Shown here piece by piece: positions 36,655 to 47,623 of a stretch of 64,000 nucleotides of DNA (its first letter is position 1; each line of letters begins with the position of its first letter). The position numbers and the translations under genes are program-made. The DNA comes from Kalaharituber pfeilii (lineage: Eukaryota; Ascomycota; Pezizomycetes; Pezizales; Pezizaceae): assembly GCA_015179045.1 (NCBI GenBank), contig WHUZ01000047.1, positions 62,001 through 126,000 of the forward strand, read 5' to 3'. The notes under the pieces are model-generated. The model was not told the DNA's origin and did no database searches. It was given only the letters and a program-made list of their open reading frames with translations.

Positions 36655-39600
36655 CTACGCCTTCCCTCGAAGATGTGTTTCTATGTCGGAGCGAGAAAGA
36701 GCACAGCGTTTGGATGCAATTAGTACGTCCACAATACGGTTCCGTCCTTTCTTCGCTGCCCATACAACCGCTGGAAAACCCGTATTATCTACTGTATTGA
36801 CGCCTACGTCCTCACGATTGACAAGCAGCTGCACAATGGCCTCATGTCCTTTCTCAGCTGCCCATGACAACGGTGTCCGGCCATCGTTGTCTTTCGAATC
36901 GGCATGGACATCCTCCCGCTCAACAAGCAGCCGCACAATGGCCTCTTGTCCACTCTTAACTACCACTGTCGGTGACGACCAGCTACTCCAGCTATCAATG
37001 TCCTTCAGATCAGCATCGACATCCTCCCAAACAACAAGCAGCCCGTTCTCAGCAGCCCATGACAATGGCGTCCGGCCATCATTGTCCTTCGAATCAGCAT
37101 TAACATCCTTCCGCTCAACAAGTAGCTCCACAATAGCTATATGTCCTCTCTCAGCTGCCCATGACAATGGCGTCCGGCCATCATCGTCCTTCGAATCAGC
37201 ATTAACATCCTCCCGCTCAACAAGCAGCTGCACAATAGCCTTATGTCCATTCCCAGCTGCCCATGACAATGGCGTCCGGCCATCATCGTCCTTCGAATCA
37301 GCATTAACATCCTCCCGCTCAACAAGCAGCTGCACAATAGCCTTATGTCCATTCCCAGCTGCCCATGACAATGGCGTCCAACCATCATTATCCTTCGAAT
37401 CGGTATTAACATCCTCCCGCTTAACAAGTAGCTGCACAATGGCCTCATGTCCTTTCTCAGCTGCCCACGACAACGGTGTCCGGCCATTATTGTCCTCCAA
37501 ATCAGGAATGACATCCTCCCGCTCAACAAGCAGCCGCACAATGGGCTCATGTCCTTTCTCAGCTGCCCACGACAACGGTGTCCGGCCATTATTGTCCTCC
37601 AAATCAGGCATGACATCCTCCCGCTCAACAAGCAGCCGCACAATGGCCTCATGTCCTTTGTTAGCTGCCCATGACAACGGTGTCTGGCCATTAATGTCCT
37701 CCAAATCAGGAATGACATCCTCCCGCTCAACAAGCAGCCGCACAATGGCCTCATGTCCTTTCTCAGCTGCCCATGACAACGGTGTCTGGCCATTAATGTC
37801 CTCCAAATCAGGAATGACATCCTCCCGCTCAACAAGCAGCCGCAAAATGGCCTCATGTCCATTCTTAGCTGCCCATGACAATGGAGTCCGGTCATTATTG
37901 TCCTTCGAATCAGCATTAACATCCTCCCGCTCAACAAGCAGCCGCACAATGGCCTCATGTCCATTCTCAGCTGCCCTTGACAATGGAGTTTGGCCACCAT
38001 TGTCCTTCGAATCAGCATCGACATCCTCCCGCTCAACAAGCAGCCGCACAATGGCCTCATGTCCTCTCTCAGCTGCCCTTGACAACGGCGTCTGGCCATT
38101 ATTGTCCTTCGAATCGGCATTAACATCCTCCCGCTCAACAAGCAGCCGCACAATGGCCTCATGTCCTCTCTCAGCTGCCCTTGACAACGGCGTCTGGCCA
38201 TCATTGTCCTTCGAATCGGCATTAACATCCTCCCGCCCAACAAGCAGCCGCACAACAGCCTCATGTCCGTTCTCAGCTGCCCATGACAATGGTGTCCGGC
38301 CATAAAGACTGTCCTTCGAATCGGCATTAACATCCTCCCGCTCAACAAGCAGCCGCACAATGGCCTCATGTCCATTCTCAGCTGCCCGTGACAATGGTGT
38401 CTGGCCACCATCGTCCTTCGAATCGGCATTAACATCCTCCCGCTCAACAAGCAGCCGCACAATGGCCTCATGTCCATTCTCAGCTGCCCATGACAACGGC
38501 GTCTGGCGATAAATACTGTCCTTCGAATCGGCATTAACATCCTCCCACTCAACAAGCAGCCGCACAATGGCCTCATGTCCATTCTCAGCTGCCCATGACA
38601 ATGGTGTCCGGCCATAATGACTGTCCTTCGAATCGGCATTAACATCCTCCCGCTCAACAAGCAGCCGCACAATGGCCTCATGTCCATTCTCAGCTGCCCA
38701 TGACAATGGCGTCCGGCCATTATTGTCCTTCGAATCGGCATTAACATCCTCCCGCTCAACAAGCAGCCGCACAATGGCCTCATGTCCTCTCTCAGCTGCC
38801 CATGACAATGGCGTCCGGCCATCATTGTCCTTCGAATTGACATCCACATCCTCCCGCTCAACAAGCAGCCGCACAATGGCCTCATGTCCGTTCTTGGCTG
38901 CCCATGACAATGGCGTCCGGTCATTATCGTCCTTCGAATCGGCATTAACATCCTCCCGCCCAACAAGCAGCCGCACAACAGCCTCATGTCCGTTCTCAGC
39001 TGCCCATGACAATGGCATCCGACCATCATCGTCCTTCGAATCGGCATTAACGTCCTCCCGCTCAACCAGCAGCCCCACAACAGCCTCATGCCCTTCTATA
39101 GTCCTCCATAGCAATGGCCTCCGACCATTGTCATCTCTTAAATTCCAATCCTTAGGTCCATTTACTAGAAGGGGTATGTATATTTCCAATCCGAAGTAAG
39201 CAGCTGCATGTATGCCTAAGAATAGCTTTGTAAATTCACCCCACCAATAATTTTCCTCTATATATATATAGTACAACACTTGGAAAGCACAATGGCGTCC
39301 CTTGCTCCTCCCTCTTAATAACTTCAAGGCAAGATCTCTAACAGAATCATTGCTCTGCTCATGTCGTGCATAGTGACCCCAATGACATCCTGCATATTCT
39401 AAGAAGGCAAAGTCTTTCATTCGTTGCTTAAGAACTTCAATTGCGGTGCAGGGGTGAGTTAGTTCATCAAAGTTAAGGTACGTCAAACAGATTTCTGCTG
39501 CAGTGCTGTATCTTTGAGGGAAGTATGTGTTGGCATGTTGCTTGAAATGTTCCTCAACTGAGTAGTGCACGAACCGAACAGTCATTGTCTTTTCATCCAA

Positions 39601-42066
39601 GGTGACCAGCCCAAGACAGCATTCGAGCAATACTTTCTTTGAAGGAATACCGTCTTTGTTGAATTCAGTGTCACCTATCTCCACTGCAAGTGCATGGCTG
39701 AGCTCATTGAGCTTTAGTGGTCGATAGGCTAGATGTAGCCACATTAGTACTTGCATGGCGAGTTCAGCGTTCGGTAGTGACTTGATTCTATCTATCATGC
39801 GTTCAAATGCTTTATCAAGGCCCACTGGCAATTTTTCTAGTGCCTCCCGCCTCTTTCTTATTGTCTGTTGCTCAAATATCATGCGGATATGTAAAACTGG
39901 AAGCAAGAACATCCCTTGAGATTTTTCTATGATTGCCCTTAGAATATCAGCTTTCAGCTGTTCATTCATAACGTCTGGGTTTATGTCCTGTGCAATTTCG
40001 TGCTCAAGGTATGTTTTGATATCATCCGGATTGGCCATAACGTCAATTGCGTGTTGCTGGGTATCGAGACCAAAAATTGTGTTGATGGCTGGCCGTATAT
40101 GAGGTCTTCCAGTAACGAATATGCGCATAGTACTGAACTCACTGCGAAGCACTTCAAGCAGCCTTTTCTGAATCTGGGGCTCTAGCTCATCTAAGGCATC
40201 TACGCAGATAAAGCTGCGGTTAAACTTGGATAAAGTAATCTCAAGCATCTTGGTAATATCCTTAAGCTCCACTTTCTTGTCCTGCTGTTCGATAGATTCC
40301 AGTATCTTTATAACTGCATCTGGTGTTGGTGATACGGCATTTAGAAACTGTTTGAGGAGGCTCCCCAGAATGTTGACTACGGTTTGCTTCGCATGCTCTT
40401 GATAGTCACAATATACATAAGCAATGCCTAATGTGCCTTGTTGACGAGCTTGGGACCTAAGATGATCAATCACAATAGAACTATAAATAGACGAAGCAGC
40501 ATTAGCAGTGTCTTCTATATCCATCTTAGTATGGATGAACATACGTTATCGTTGTCTTCCCGACACCAGGGTCACCATAACAGTATAGAATACGGTTATT
40601 CATATCTTGTATGGTGCTATCACGCCACTGACGGAAACGGTCATGTTGCAAGAGCCAGGTGCCTGTGCCAGCAGTCCGACGAGACTGCACATCCTGATGT
40701 TTTTCCGGGGACTTCAGTGAAGTCAGCATCTTCAGGAGTTTCCTGATCCTGTCAAGTTCTGCCTTTGTAATATTTTCGCTCATCTCGTTTAGCTTGGTTA
40801 AAGGCCCCAAGTCTAATTCAATGCCCTTGAGAAGCTCTTGTATCCGTCTAAGTGCTTCAGAGTGGCCCATCATCCTATCCATAGTAGCCATATCTGCACA
40901 CTCCCGTACAAAACTTTCCTTCTCAGAGATATCGTCGATAAATGGCTGAAACTCGAGAGCAAAGGGCTTCAACATGCCTGCTACTTTTGTGGCCCCACTG
41001 GTCAAATGGCCAAAATACTGGCGTGCCTTCACGGAGAAAACCAGAACAGCAGCGTAAAGCTCAGGCAAGGCAGAATTCAATTTTTCTTGAAGGATTGGTT
41101 CTGCACGGGATGACAAAGTAACCTCCGATGATGTTTCCGCATACACTCTAGCATAAAAATCGCATATTGCCATCTTTTCAGCGATAGTGGCAGTAAACTG
41201 TACAAGACTCTCCATAGTTTCCATATGATTCAAAGTAATCTATCAGTGGTCAATCAGCTGCTGTAAAAAAAGAATAATGCTCCAACATAACGGACCTGCA
41301 ATATCCCCCTTACGCCAGCCCAAACCAGGGATATAACCTCCGGACTATGCTGTATTGCAATATCCACAATCCGTGCATACTGGTCGACTGTTTTCAAGAT
41401 TTTTTGCCACCGCTGTGACATAGCGCCAGATTTATCATTCTGCTGCCCATCCACTCTGGCCTGTAAATCTCCTATAGTCAACTGAACAATGTTGCTTGCC
41501 GATTGCCATTGTCCGCTGCGGTTGAGAGATGGTAATCCTTTTTCTAACAGCTTTTTCTCGGCTATATTCACCGACCTTTCCCATATTAGTGATTGAGAAT
41601 TGGTCGGAACTGCAGGTTCGGCACTTGCATCACCTCCGGAGAGTGTCGGGGGCGTCGATGTGGCAGCAGGTACAGTCGGAGTTGCATCTCCGGTACTAGC
41701 TGCCGAGGGTGAAGTGAGTGCCTGGGGTGGTTGGGATGCAGTGGGTGGCTCGGATAGCGTGGGTGCCGTGGGTGTCGGTGCGGCTGCAGGTACGGTCAGA
41801 GCTGTAGCTCTAGTACTTGGGGAACCTCTGGAGGGTGCCGAGGGTGCCGGTGCAGCAGCAGTTACTGTAACTGAAGCCGCGGTTGAAATGGATGTAGTCG
41901 AGCTGTTGGGACGCCATCGAAAAAGGGAGCTTGGTCTCGTCACCGATGGATGGCTCGAGGGACCCTGAGCGGAAGCCCCTCCTTGCGCTGAGGGGCCCGC
42001 TTCCGGCAGCCCCAGAAACTGGCCCAGCTTCTTGCGGAATGACTTCTTTCGCTTTTGTTCACTCAT
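36655..42066 (-). CDS. NACHT-ankyrin NLR-like (STAND) protein, copy A
   Basis: Exons 42066-41296, 41239-40545 and 40480-36655, with introns of 56 and 64 nt and consistent phases, give 1763 aa. Residues 1-115 are Ser/Pro/Thr/Ala-rich after a basic start (MSEQKRKKSFRKK). A helical domain follows (LLEKGLPSLNRSGQWQSA; HSPEVISLVWAGVRGILQ; LPELYAAVLVFSVKAR) of the type found before NACHT in fungal STAND proteins. The NACHT core has Walker A GDPGVGKTTIT (about 479-489, split by intron 2), Walker B FICVDALDEL (about 579-588) and IFVTGRPH. The winged-helix-like MQVLMWLHLAYRPLKLNEL follows. About 24 ankyrin units of 33-35 residues run from about 930 to 1745. Fungal NLRs of this layout are thought to sense non-self ligands through the repeats and oligomerise through NACHT. 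The first donor is GTCCGT, slightly atypical. Units B and C carry paralogues downstream. Confidence 0.85.
36750..39150 (-). repeat. near-identical 102-bp ankyrin-coding repeats, copy A
   Basis: About 24 consecutive units, mostly 102 bp (some 105 bp with an extra codon, as in DSHYG, DSIYR and DSLYG). They share AACATCCTCCCGCTCAACAA and GCCGCACAATGGCCTCATGT almost unchanged. Variation concentrates at a few codons: N/D before GRTPL, W/R after PLS, and ENG/ERG/EKG/GNG. One unit near 37030 is shortened and the next (about 36970) is degenerate. Confidence 0.9.
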
Positions 42067-43342
42067 ACTGATTGTTTCTGCTTTTGTTGGTTTGCTGTAG
42101 GAGCCGTTTATGCTGGTTAATTTGCTGTTGGAGGGGACGTTATGATAGTAGAGTCCACTACTATGATATATCTCAGTTGGATCCTAGCAATTAAGGTGGG
42201 TAGCATATTCCCACAGCCCTGCTTCAGCCGCAATCGTAGTCTCGAATCGCCAATTGCGATTGCATTGTTGCATGCGTATCCCTGCTAGAAATCTTCACGG
42301 CCCTCCGGTAGTCACAATCAGTGCTGGCATTCTGTCTCAAGTCCCGCACAACGGATGAGGTTCGAATTTCTAACAGTTAACGATGGAAATAGATTTACAT
42401 ACATGTATTTTTGTCAACGTCCCGTTCTTCCACAACTTCAACGACGGATGTATCTTATGAAGTCGTGGGACAGAAAGTCTCGGTTTGTCCGGTTAGTACT
42501 CTAGTCGATTACTCTAGGTACTTTACAACTAGACCTTGGCTATTGGAGCATCCATCTTATTATAGATGCCAGACAGCCTCCCCACTGCCACACCACCGCA
42601 CCGTCCCAGCTCCCTCACGATGGCGCTTTTACAAATAGGCCATGCCCGTATATTCAGCGTTGCCATTACAGTGGCCTCAACTTACACTGACTAATAATTA
42701 TTCGGGTTAGGTCAGTGAAATCCCACCGAAAAAGGCATTACCGTTGCCGTCCGATCATGCAAAACCGATGTCAGGATATTACCTGGGTAGTACGGAAAGT
42801 TAACATCAACTACCTAGTAGCAACGCCAATATCACGTGATCAGATCACCAACACTCTCACTGTTGAGAATAATGAAATATGCGAACAAAGGAACAAGGAT
42901 AAAAGGATCAAAAAAAAAGGAGGCAAGGTTATAGACAAAGGAACAAGGTCAAAAGGATGAAAGAATAGAAGCAAGGATAACGCAACAAAGGTGCGCATTA
43001 AAGAAACTGTGATGTCAAAGGAACTGTTGATCTGGTTGCAAGGAACTGTCTCTGTTGAAGAAAGCTTTGAAAGGAACTGTCATAGTCTCGAGATTGCACA
43101 TACTGTATATTGAATTCAGAATTAAGCGACCGACGATTCTTTTGATGCACCTTGTTCTCGTAACCTTGTATTTTGCTTCCTCACTTCACAGCCGAGCTGC
43201 TGAGTGTTTATGCATAACGGTTGCGATTACACCTGACCGCTGACTAACCATACAATTGTTTAGACTCTATAACTTTTTTTGAACCAAGGGTAGTCTCGTG
43301 CCCAGACCCTATTCTGCTCAGTAAGCTCGTATGGTATTTATA
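42067..43342. other. upstream region of NLR copy A, no further gene seen
   Basis: Holds the presumed promoter of the NLR gene. It is highly similar to 55731-56970 in unit B. It is AT-rich with purine runs (about 42890-42970), and no coding sequence was recognised. Confidence 0.55.
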
Positions 43343-43984
43343 TACGCACTCGCCTCAGAAACGTCAATTGTGTTTCCAGTGGTTGCGGAAACGTCAATTG
43401 TGTTTCTGGTGGTTGTGGAAACGTCAATTGCATTTCCGGTAGTTGCGGAAATGTCAATTGTGTTTCCGGTGGTTGCGGAAATGGGGTGGTTGCGGAAACT
43501 GCACTGAGGTTTCCGGTAGCTGCGGAAACTGCTTTGAAGTTTCCGCAACCTCAAAGACTCCTACCCACGGTCCTCGGGTAGGCTTTGCGGCCACAGTGAT
43601 ATTTGCTAGAACATGTTTCAGTAGGGTTAGTAGAGCATCAATATGCATCCCTAAAGGTGAATAAAGAATTTTCCGCTTTCCTGTGAGTACTTTTTGTAAA
43701 GGAGCAAGGTCAAACACATCTGTACAACACCTTGATATACGGTTAATATCATCATCACTCAGAAATACAAATTCATCACTAAAAGAATTTGCACCAAAAC
43801 TATATACTGAGGACAGATGTTTGTGAAATTGATGCAGTGCAGATTTCATAGCTTCTTGTTATACTTTAGATGTGGGCGTTTTTCTCGGAGGAGTAGTATA
43901 CACGTCGGAAACGTCTAGTAGCGGTAGCATGATGGGTCCTATAGTTTCCACATAGTCAATCCAGGGATTAGTCGTAAGTGACAT
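43343..43984 (-). pseudogene. unknown ORF with PETQLTFPQP-type repeats, copy A-left
   Basis: Starts at ATG 43984 with MSLTTNPWIDYVETIGPIM. It is the only one of the four copies keeping this N-terminal frame, since the others carry an extra G. Then follow VYTTPPRK and an in-frame TAA at 43859-43861 (CAA in the right-arm copies). From MKSALHQFHKHLSSVYSFG it continues through FVFLSDDDINRISRCC to KPTRGPWVGV, then 10-residue repeats of the ETSKQFPQLP kind. Those repeats go out of frame (stop at 43454). I do not recognise the family. The sequence is predicted soluble. No transposase motif is evident. Confidence 0.55.
43362..43548. repeat. 30-bp near-palindromic repeat array, A-left
   Basis: About six units containing GGAAACGTCAATTG and GTTTCCGGTGGTTGC. 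Each unit holds an imperfect inverted repeat GGAAAC...CAATTG...GTTTCC. Confidence 0.8.
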
Positions 43985-44006
43985 CTATCGCAACAACTGG
44001 GGTCGC

Positions 44007-44240
44007 ATATATGGCTGCTGATACTTCCATTCCAGTGCGTATATATGCCTGCTTACACTTCTATTCCGGCGCGCATATATGGCTGCTTATACTGCCATTG
44101 CGGCACACATATATGGCTGCTGATACTTCCATTCTAGCGCTATATATATGGCTGCTTACACTTCAATTCTGGCGCGCATATATGGCTGCTGATACTTCCA
44201 TTCCAGCGCGTATATATGGCTGCTTATACTCATTGCCGGT
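44007..44240. repeat. 34-bp minisatellite, A-left
   Basis: Seven units of CGCATATATGGCTGCTGATA plus CTTCCATTCCAGTG, with substitutions. Open frames here arise from the 34-bp periodicity and are not treated as genes. Confidence 0.85.
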
Positions 44241-45050
44241 TTTTGCGGGTTTCACGGAACTCCGCGAGCGGGTTCTCAAATGGCGAACCCGCCCGACGGG
44301 TCCTCGGCAGAGGCGGAACCCACCCGCTGGAGCGGGTCAGGCGGGTTGGGTTACGGGTTACCCAACCCATTTGCACACCCTATCGGACACCGGAAAGCCA
44401 TTCCACTAGCTGGTTGCATTTCCGCCGGCAGGGCTTCCGCCCAGCAAAACTTGTCACTAAGAAAACTGGGTTAAGATCTCCCAGACGCTCCTAGCGGAGT
44501 CCAACCATTGTCCTGAAACTCCGCTTAGTTAGCGTCTGGTTACGAGACTACAATTTCTATTCATCATTGTCTTATCAAATATAATTAAACTGAGTGGTAG
44601 ATGGCTGGTAATGATATTCAGAATTAAGCGGAAAGGTAGTCTTAAGCGGAAAGCTAGTTTGGTTAGCAGAAAGCTAGAATCAGACACCGGAAAGCCATTT
44701 CCTGTAACAGGATATTGTATAGCGAGCCGGGTAAATAGCTTCACGCTACCAGGTGACCTCTGACAAGCATTTCGGGATGTCGGTACAATATATGGGCAAA
44801 AAGGATGTGACCTGAGTGCGTATTGCAGTCTCAAAAGTGTATATAAGTGGTCTTCATGGCTGTGTGTTCTCCTTTCTTTTTTTCTTTACGCAACCTCTTG
44901 TATTTAGTTTCTACTAAGTAGAGTGGTTACCTGCTGTGCCGATCCGCTGAACTGCCGTACCGCTGTAAACTGTTGAACCGCCTTACCGCCGCAAACTGCT
45001 GAACCGTCGCCTGCCGCCTCCTGCCTGCCTGCGCTCCGTAGATCGCACAG

Positions 45051-45275
45051 CAGAGGCAGAGGCAGAGGCAGAGGCAGAGGCGGTCGGAGCTATGTGATAT
45101 CGAGAGGTAGATGTATTGAAAAGCTAAATACACAACTTGGGTAGGATACAAGTTGTTGCGTGGAGAAGCAAGAGGGAGGAGGGAGGAGGGAGGAGGGAGA
45201 AGGGCCTCTTTATAGAAAACCCTTGGTGGCAAATCCAAGCAAACAAGCAAACGAACAAACAAACAAACAAAGTAC
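45051..45275. repeat. simple repeats: (GCAGAG)n, (GGAGGGA)n, (CAAA)n
   Basis: Three short microsatellites in succession at about 45051-45087, 45167-45206 and 45236-45273. Frames through them are repetitive and not convincing genes. Confidence 0.8.
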
Positions 45276-45427
45276 ATGGCAAACCGACTGGAAGTACATG
45301 GAAAACAAAGGAAACGACAGGAAGTACATGGATGGCCAAGGAAATGACTGGAAGCGGGTAGAAGCGTCAGGAATATCGGGAATAAGCTCGGCGATACCTG
45401 TCGCTGGTGGATTCTGGGGTCTTCCAG

Positions 45428-45519
45428 CAGGTTCTATGGCTTTCCGGCAGGTTCTACGGCTTTCCGGCAGGTTCTACGGCTTTCCGGCGGGTTCTGCGGC
45501 TTTCCGGCAGGTTCTGGGG
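45428..45519. repeat. 20-bp tandem repeat, four and a half units
   Basis: CAGGTTCTACGGCTTTCCGG repeats with single-base changes at 20-bp steps. It lies at the 3' edge of the LINE relic (minus strand). Confidence 0.8.
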
Positions 45520-46072
45520 ATCCGGGTTCTTCTAGCAGATTCTGGCAGGTTCTTCGGGTTCGGGCTGTTAAGCGATGACCGGGATGCTGGCGGCCATGTT
45601 GCTTAAGCGAGCTTACAGGTGCAGAGGCATATATCGGAGTGCTAGAAGGAGTGCGGTGAATTGCAAGGGTGTCAGGGTCAGCTGCACGTGTACGAGTACT
45701 GGCAAGTAGTATGTTGATTGCCAGTATAGGACCGGAGCTGGAGGGTCTTGGGCGAGGGGTCCGGGTTGGATTATTACATTCCAATATCTCCGCCAATTTG
45801 TCTTTATCTCTGTCTGTTTTCGGGGGTCTTCTCAGGTCCTCCTCCCCCCCTAGCAGCTTCCGTTTCCAAACTTCGCATTCTATCAGGACGTGTGCAGAGG
45901 TCTCCAGACCTTTGCCGCACTATCTGCACTCCGGACTGTCTGCTTTCCCGATCTGGTATCTCCAGTGGCGTAGGCCTTTATTACCCAGTAGTCCTGCTAG
46001 GGTGGTGACTCTGGTTCCAAGGCGCTGTAGTGGGCAGTAGCTGAGCTGTAGTCTGTCTCGTTCTGTGGCCCT
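45434..46072 (-). pseudogene. LINE (Tad-like) 3'-terminal coding relic
   Basis: On the minus strand from about 46072, one frame reads ERDRLQLSYCPLQRLGTRV, LLGNKGLRHWRYQIGKADS, then PECR, a TAG, and CGKGLETSAHVLIECEVWKR. This is the C-terminal region of fungal LINE reverse transcriptases: a C-x2-C...H-x4-C knuckle in the 'C..C...ET..H.L..C' context. It runs on in the same frame to about 45434 through a low-complexity tail. It has at least one in-frame stop (TAG where CAG is expected) and lacks the RT domain. Confidence 0.6.
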
Positions 46073-46699
46073 TCATAATTTTGCGAGCTGGCGAATGGGT
46101 AATAGGTATCTAGGTAATGTTCGCACCCGGTGTAAGTTCTGAGTCAGGTTTTCTGAGTGAGTCCGATAAAACGTACTTGGCTCGGCTGTTGAGTGAGCTG
46201 GTATGAGTTGTATATACGGCATGACAGAGTCAATGTGTAATATACAACTACTACTTGGTACTGAGCTGATGTGAGCCAATTATGTATGTATGCTATAAAA
46301 CTCAACACTGACTCAGCTTATACCAAATGCGAACACTACAGCTGCCAGTGGGGGTTAATATATAGAGAGTCCGGGGCGTACTCTGCCTGCGGAGGAGTAA
46401 TATCATAGCTTAGCATGCTATAATGATGGTGGCAGAGGGAAGCTGACTACTAGTCTCGTAACCAGATCTTGGCCCGGTTTTCTTAGTGACAAGTTTTGCT
46501 GGGCGGAAACCCTGCCGGCGGAAATGCAACCAGCTAGCGGAATGGCTTTCCGGTGTCCGATTCTAGCTTTCCGCCAACCAAACTACCTTTCCACTTAATT
46601 TTGAACATCATTACCAGCCTTCTACCACTCAGTTTTAATTGTATTTGGTGAGACATTGTGAATAGAAATTGTACTTGCTGATAAATAATTTCTTTGAAG

Positions 46700-47226
46700 C
46701 TAAGTGCCTGAGAGGTAGAATAGTAGCAGTAGTAAAGTATATAATCTCTATGGTCCTATGGAGAATAAGTAAACTTTACTATATAGCTAAAGCTATAGTA
46801 GTTTAGCAGTGGCAGTCTATGGCAGTTCAGCGAGCAGTGCAGTTTAGCAGATTTTAGCAGTTAGGTAGATTATAATGGCAGTGGACTATAGCTTTCCAGT
46901 GAACTACACTTATACCTTCTGATAGACTATGGCTTCAAGTTTTTAGTAGACTATGATAGTAGCAAACATGGCAGCTGTAATAGCAGCAGACTATGGCTTT
47001 CCAATGAACTACAACTTCTGATAAACTATGATAGTAGTGGATTATGGCTTTCTGATGAACTATGACTTCCAATGGACTATGATAGTAGTGGATTATAGCT
47101 TTCCAATAAACTACGACTTCCAACAGACTATGATAGTAGCGGATTATGTCTTTCCAACAAACTGCGACTCCCAGCAGCTATGATAGTGGTGGACTATAGC
47201 TTTCCAATAGACTATGGCTTTCTGAC
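46700..47226. repeat. degenerate CTATGATAGTAGTGGATTAT repeat block
   Basis: Recurring ACTATGATAGTAGTGG, TATGGCTTTCCAA and AACTACGACTTCCAA phrases in loosely spaced units, also present in unit B at about 58610-58925. Not coding. Confidence 0.65.
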
Positions 47227-47383
47227 TAGGGTGCGTAAATGGGTTGGGTAACCCGTAACCCAACCCGCCTGACCCGCTCCAGCGGGCGGGTTCCGCCTCT
47301 GCCGAGGACCCATCGGGTGGGTTCGCCATTTGAGAACCCGCCCGCGGGGTTCCGTGAAACTCGCAAAAACCCGCAATAAGTAT

Positions 47384-47612
47384 AAGCAGTCATATATACG
47401 CGCTGGAATGGAAGTATTAGTAGCCATATATGCGCGCCGCAGTGGCAGTATCAGCAGCCATATATGCGCGCCGCAATGGCAGTATAAGCAGCCATATATG
47501 CGCGCCGCAATGGCAGTATAAGCAGCCATATATGCGCGCCGGAATAGAAGTGTAAGCAGGCATATATACGTGCTGGAATGGAAGTATTAGCAGCCATATA
47601 TACAACCCCAGT
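47384..47612. repeat. 34-bp minisatellite, A-right
   Basis: Reverse-complement version of the A-left array (GCAGCCATATATGCGCGCCG units), about seven copies. Confidence 0.85.
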
Positions 47613-47623
47613 TGTTGCGATAG

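Larger units (their letters stand above)
44390..46690. repeat. inverted repeat flanking the centre of unit A
   Basis: The block from about 44384 to 44665 (GGACACCGGAAAGCCATTCC, then TGCATTTCCGCCGGCAGGG, then the ACTCAGTTTTAATT-like stretch) recurs as its reverse complement at about 46460-46690. The centre between them holds the LINE relic and simple repeats. In unit B the inner right copy and the centre are missing. Confidence 0.7.

Noticed and set aside
36683..38305. 540-codon plus-strand ORF antisense to the ankyrin array
   Set aside because: Explained by amplification of a stop-free 102-bp unit; the ankyrin frame on the minus strand has clear domain logic.
37137..39089. 650-codon minus-strand ORF in a shifted frame
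   Set aside because: Same cause. The Cys/Met/Arg-rich repeat it would encode has no domain features.
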